A stretch of 64,000 bases of DNA from Streptomyces sp. Q6. GTDB taxonomy: Bacteria; Actinomycetota; Actinomycetes; Streptomycetales; Streptomycetaceae. The stretch lies in NCBI RefSeq assembly GCF_036967205.1, contig NZ_CP146022.1:620001-684000 (forward strand). Reading direction: 5' to 3'. Every line of letters begins with the position of its first letter. Positions within the stretch are counted from its first letter, which is position 1. The notes beneath the pieces are model-generated. The model was not told where the DNA came from and ran no database searches. It saw only the letters and a list, made by a program, of their open reading frames with translations. Of the stretch, positions 61,118 to 64,000 are shown piece after piece. A program made the translations under genes and the position numbers.

Positions 61118-62115
61118 GACAGCTCGGTGACGTCGATGAGGTGGGCGGCGACATCGACCTCGGTGCGGGTGACCTTGTGGTCGGCGTAGAAGCGGGCGAC
61201 CGCCTTGAACCGTGTGATGTCGGCGTCGGTGATCGGCTGGACCGTGCCGCCCTGCGCGGTGAATTCGATCTGTACGCGCTTGGCCTCGCCGCTCAGCGCC
61301 TGGGGACCGGCGTCGGTGTTGACGTTGAGGTAGGCGGCCGGGTCCCGCTTCTCCTTGACGCTGGCCTCGTGGAGGTAGGTGTAGAGCGCCTTGACGACCT
61401 CGGGGTGCTTCTCCGCGAAGCCGGTGCGTACGGCGTTCAGGCTGTAGTTGTCGGAGCCGATGGAGGCACCGTCGGTGAGGAAGTGCGCCTTGCCGGTGCC
61501 GAGTTCCGCCACGGAGTACGTCGCCCACACCGCCCAGGCGGCGACCTTGCCGCTGTTGAAGACGGCCGCGGTCTGGTCGGGCCGCAGATAGACCCGCTCG
61601 ACCTTGTCCTCGGGGACGCCCGCCTTCTCCAGGGCCTTCAGCAGCAGGTACTCGCCGGTGCCGCCCTGGTTGACGGCGACCTTCTTGCCGATGAGGTCCT
61701 TGACGGACCTGATCGAGGAGCCGTTCTTGACGAGGATTCCCTCGCCGGCGGCGTCCGGCGCGGTGGCGGTGAAGAACTTGAAGCCGGGGTTCTGGGCGAG
61801 CGAGGTGACACCGGAGGTGATGGAGCCGGTGGCGATGTCGAGCTGGTCGGCGTTGAGGGCCTGGGCGGCCGGCGCGAAGGGGCCCGCGCTGCCGGTCCAG
61901 GCGACCTTGGCGTGCACCCGGGCCAGGGCCTTGGCGAGCGAGCCGTCCTTCTTTCCGACCGCGAGCACACCGGAGTTGCCGGGGTCGGGGATGCGGACGG
62001 TGACCGTGGCGGTGGAGGCCGCGTCGGTGTCGGCCTCGGAGGTGCCGCAGGCGGTCAGGGCGACGAGTGCGGTGACGGCCGCGAGGGTGGCGGGGAGGAG
62101 TCTTGAGGCGCGCAT
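61114..62115 (-). CDS. Sulfonate-type ABC transporter binding lipoprotein, 333 aa
   Basis: The signal ends with the lipobox LVALTACGTSEAD, so the mature protein is lipid-anchored. The body has the SsuA pattern: RIPDPGNSGVLAVGKKDGSL, IRSVKDLIGKKVAVNQGGTG, FNSGKVAAWAVWATYSVAEL, and FAEKHPEVVKALYTYLHEA. This is the true extracellular receptor of the importer, in contrast to the two signal-less relatives. It lies seven bases after the DszB-like gene. Confidence 0.92.
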   Translation of the reverse strand: MRASRLLPATLAAVTALVALTACGTSEADTDAASTATVTVRIPDPGNSGVLAVGKKDGSLAKALARVHAKVAWTGSAGPFAPAAQALNADQLDIATGSITSGVTSLAQNPGFKFFTATAPDAAGEGILVKNGSSIRSVKDLIGKKVAVNQGGTGEYLLLKALEKAGVPEDKVERVYLRPDQTAAVFNSGKVAAWAVWATYSVAELGTGKAHFLTDGASIGSDNYSLNAVRTGFAEKHPEVVKALYTYLHEASVKEKRDPAAYLNVNTDAGPQALSGEAKRVQIEFTAQGGTVQPITDADITRFKAVARFYADHKVTRTEVDVAAHLIDVTELS

Positions 62116-62122
62116 GCTAGTC

Positions 62123-63154
62123 CTACGGTTGGAGTGAGCGGGGTCGGGACGGGGTTTCGGCGAGCCGGCGGCGGGCTCGGCGCAGGGGCTCCGGATCGGC
62201 CCAGGTGTGGACGTCGACGGGTCCGGCCAGGAAGCCCTGTCCGCGCAGTGCCGTCTCCTGGAGGGCGAGCAGGGAGAGGCGTTCGGCGGAGAGGTCGGGG
62301 TGCAGGGTGCGGTGGGTGCCGGGGCGGTAGGCACCGTGCACGCCCTCGGTCCCTGCGCCCGTCTCGGCGCCCAGGATGCGGGCGACCTCGTCCGGCTCCC
62401 CGGCGGCCCAGTCGGCGGCGCGCAGCAGGACCGCGAGGAACCGGTCGACCAGGTCGGGGTGTTCGTCGAGCAGCCGCTGGTGGACGGTGATGGGGCGCGG
62501 GGTGCCGTTGTTCACGCGGTGCCGACGGTCGGGCAGGGTGTCGAGTTCTACGGCGACCTCGGCACCGGCCCGGCGCGCGGCCTCGACGGCGACGGCGCCC
62601 TTGACGTACACGGCGTCGACGTCACCACGGGCCAGCGCGGCCAGTTCGGCCTGCCACTGCCCGGTGTGGCCGTCGGCGGGCACGTCGACCGGCCGGGTGT
62701 CGTCGAGACCGAGTCCGGCGGAGGCGAGCACTCCCTCGAACCCGCGCACCGCCATGGCCCGCCAGAAGTCGATGGGGACGGAGTGGCGGGGCAGCGCCGG
62801 CCGCAGCCCGCGCAGGGCGGCGGCGCCCCGGATCCCGGATCCGGGCCGGACCAGGATCACCTGGCGTTCCTCGATCCAGGTCAGCCCGATCAGCCGGGTC
62901 TCGGCGCCACGTGAACGAGCCCACAGGGCGGGCACGTTGCCGCCCTCCCGGAACAGCGCGGGCAGTTCGTGGGTGTAGTGCGTGCCGCGGATCTCCGCGC
63001 CGACATCGGCCTCGGCGTCCTGGAGGGACCTCACCGCGATGCCCTCGGGCGCGAACTCCTCCGCAAGCCAGCGGCGGTCGGCGGCGATACCGGTGGCGGT
63101 GGGCACGGGACAACGGGTGAACCAGAGGGTCTCGGGCAGGGGTGGGTGCGGCAT
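62123..63154 (-). CDS. DszB-like sulfinate desulfinase family protein, 343 aa
   Basis: The protein has the periplasmic-binding fold but no signal. The DszB active site can be traced: Cys15 in TRCPVPTA (Cys27 in DszB), His59 in GTHYTHELPA (His60), and Arg69 in FREGGNVPAL (Arg70). His and Arg are ten apart as in DszB, and the GG-x-x-P after Arg is kept. DszB releases sulfite from an aryl sulfinate. The operon could thus free sulfur from an organosulfur compound. It may instead be a plain binding protein. ATG 63154 follows AGGAAGG; it is the first structural gene. Confidence 0.75.
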   Translation of the reverse strand: MPHPPLPETLWFTRCPVPTATGIAADRRWLAEEFAPEGIAVRSLQDAEADVGAEIRGTHYTHELPALFREGGNVPALWARSRGAETRLIGLTWIEERQVILVRPGSGIRGAAALRGLRPALPRHSVPIDFWRAMAVRGFEGVLASAGLGLDDTRPVDVPADGHTGQWQAELAALARGDVDAVYVKGAVAVEAARRAGAEVAVELDTLPDRRHRVNNGTPRPITVHQRLLDEHPDLVDRFLAVLLRAADWAAGEPDEVARILGAETGAGTEGVHGAYRPGTHRTLHPDLSAERLSLLALQETALRGQGFLAGPVDVHTWADPEPLRRARRRLAETPSRPRSLQP

Positions 63155-63458
63155 GGGTTCCTTCCTGGAGGACTCCTCGTGCCACCGCCGCGTGTCTGCC
63201 GCGGTGGGACGAAGGCGGGGGCGCCGGCCCGCACCGGCGTGCACCTCGACGGGTCGAGGTGGCGGTACGGGGGTGCCGTCCGGGTCACGTGTGTGGGTGC
63301 CGACGACCGACGTGGCGGCCGTCACGAGCGGCCGGACGGGACGGGCGCGTCATAGCTGCGCGCCGACGGACCGACGACACGGGGCGGCTCGGGGCCGCCG
63401 GACACGGTGGCGGGGATGCGAGGGACGGCCGCGCGTGGCGGCGGCCTCGCGGCTCAGG
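63155..63458 (-). promoter_or_regulatory. Leader region between the leader peptide and the DszB-like gene
   Basis: No gene is seen. It is GC-rich with several short self-complementary segments, as expected of an attenuator region, but I could not define competing hairpins with confidence. Confidence 0.35.
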
Positions 63459-63539
63459 TCAGCGACAGACGGCGCTGGCGACGCGGCCGAGGTCGACGTG
63501 GCGGCGCACGGTCAGTCGGGGCATGGCCATGGCGTGCAT
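63459..63539 (-). CDS. Cysteine-type leader peptide of the sulfur operon, 26 aa
   Basis: A 26-residue reading frame, MHAMAMPRLTVRRHVDLG then RVASAVCR, begins at ATG 63539 after GGAAGGGG. It fits the actinobacterial leader peptides that precede sulfur assimilation operons, which share RxHxDLxRxxSxxC with a terminal Cys. Translation stalling at the Cys codon when cysteine is short could raise expression of the operon 300 bases downstream. It was found by eye; its small size keeps it out of most gene predictions. Confidence 0.72.
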   Translation of the reverse strand: MHAMAMPRLTVRRHVDLGRVASAVCR

Positions 63540-63627
63540 CGCTTCGCCCCTTCCGACGGTTCGCGCCGGACCCGTTCCGGCGGCGTGACCGCAGCCTGAC
63601 ACGCGCCACGACCAGCCGACAAGGGGC

Positions 63628-63644
63628 TTCCCACAACGTGGGAA
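63628..63644. promoter_or_regulatory. TTCCCAC-N3-GTGGGAA palindrome, candidate IclR operator
   Basis: A perfect 7-base inverted repeat lies between the leader peptide and the divergent IclR-type gene, with a half-site GTGGGAACG repeated near 63700. IclR-family regulators usually bind such palindromes beside their own gene, so it may control the sulfur operon as well. Confidence 0.55.
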
Positions 63645-63782
63645 CGAACGTGAACAGACTGTTTCAGCAGGCCGCGAGGGGCGCTGCGCCTTGCCGCGAT
63701 GTGGGAACGTCGAAGCGATCCGAAGCGGTCCAGTCATCCGAAGCGGGCTCAGGAGCACAGGGAGCGAGAGGGGTACGGCACC

Positions 63783-64000
63783 GTGGCGCAGACTCCCGTC
63801 GCCGGGGCACAGGCGGTGCGGCGGGCACTGAACGTGCTGCACTGCTTCCACGACAACGCCCCCGACCTCAGCGCCTCGGAGATCTCCCGCAGGCTCGGTC
63901 TGTCCACGTCGACGGCGCACCGGCTGGCCCGCACCCTGCTCGACGCCGAGTTCCTCGAACAGGACCCGCGTACGGCCCGCTACCGGCTCGGTCCCGCCGT
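63783..64000 (+). CDS. IclR-family transcriptional regulator, N-terminal part (3' end outside window)
   Basis: The frame opens at GTG 63783 after GAGAGGGG and stays open to the window end. The visible 72 residues form the IclR winged helix: [40 protein letters not shown] and [20 protein letters not shown]. The sensor domain lies beyond base 64000. It is divergent from the sulfur operon and probably controls it through the palindrome at 63628-63644. Confidence 0.85.
   Translation, partial: MAQTPVAGAQAVRRALNVLHCFHDNAPDLSASEISRRLGLSTSTAHRLARTLLDAEFLEQDPRTARYRLGPA

Noticed and set aside
1-64000. tRNA genes, rRNA, CRISPR arrays, insertion sequences, phage attachment sites
   Set aside because: None could be supported on reading both strands; no transposase or integrase motifs and no regular spacer-repeat pattern other than the 11-base SARP heptamers.

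Overview
The window is high-GC actinobacterial chromosome, almost certainly Streptomyces. The evidence is the strong G/C bias at third codon positions, frequent GTG/TTG starts, GTGA/ATGA stop-start overlaps, long perfect hairpin terminators, and the families present (SARP regulators, type II PKS, GH87, FHA and WD40 kinases). I saw no tRNA, rRNA, CRISPR array, insertion sequence or phage gene. Domain and family calls rest on motifs read by eye; no database search was run.

Layout. 1-8.8 kb: the end of an MFS transporter, a Sel1-repeat protein, a giant kinase with a WD40 tail overlapping an unknown gene, a second unknown gene, an FHA-kinase and a small membrane protein. 8.9-20.4 kb: an alpha-1,3-glucan utilisation locus. 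A LacI regulator, GH13 alpha-glucosidase, two sugar permeases and a binding lipoprotein run leftward from a promoter at about 15.0 kb. Two secreted GH87 alpha-1,3-glucanases run rightward. 20.5-25.7 kb: a DEAD-box helicase, a four-domain secreted PA14/propeller/CBM/DUF1080 protein, a remnant of an AA10 lytic polysaccharide monooxygenase (LPMO), and a 58-residue gene. 25.7-32.8 kb: a frameshifted kinase, an Lrp regulator, a three-domain class III aminotransferase and a flavin amine oxidase.

32.8-57.1 kb is an aromatic (type II) polyketide cluster. It holds KS-alpha, KS-beta, ACP, an ActIII-type ketoreductase, a two-domain aromatase, an ActIV-like metallo-beta-lactamase cyclase, SnoaL and ABM-domain tailoring proteins, and a flavin monooxygenase plus flavin reductase pair. 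It also has an NmrA-type reductase, an ActVI-ORF1-like 3-hydroxyacyl-CoA dehydrogenase, a DHA2 exporter, an FrnE-like DsbA protein, an HxlR regulator and an Sfp-type PPTase. A KSIII, a free-standing acyltransferase and a second ACP indicate a non-acetate starter unit. The toolkit resembles benzoisochromanequinone pathways such as actinorhodin and frenolicin; the product is not deducible here. A dipeptide-type ABC transporter sits inside the cluster. Two SARP genes are present, one frameshifted. Heptamers of TCGAG type repeated every 11 bp, mostly 8 bp before a plausible -10, occur ahead of most transcription units and outline a SARP regulon.

57.1-64 kb: a degenerate stretch, then a leftward organosulfur operon (DszB-like desulfinase, two binding proteins, permease, ATPase, SsuD-like monooxygenase). 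It is preceded by a 26-codon cysteine-type leader peptide and a divergent IclR-type gene cut off by the window end.

Three genes (kinase, flavin monooxygenase, SARP) are each broken by one missing base in a G/C run. This could be real decay or a sequencing artefact.
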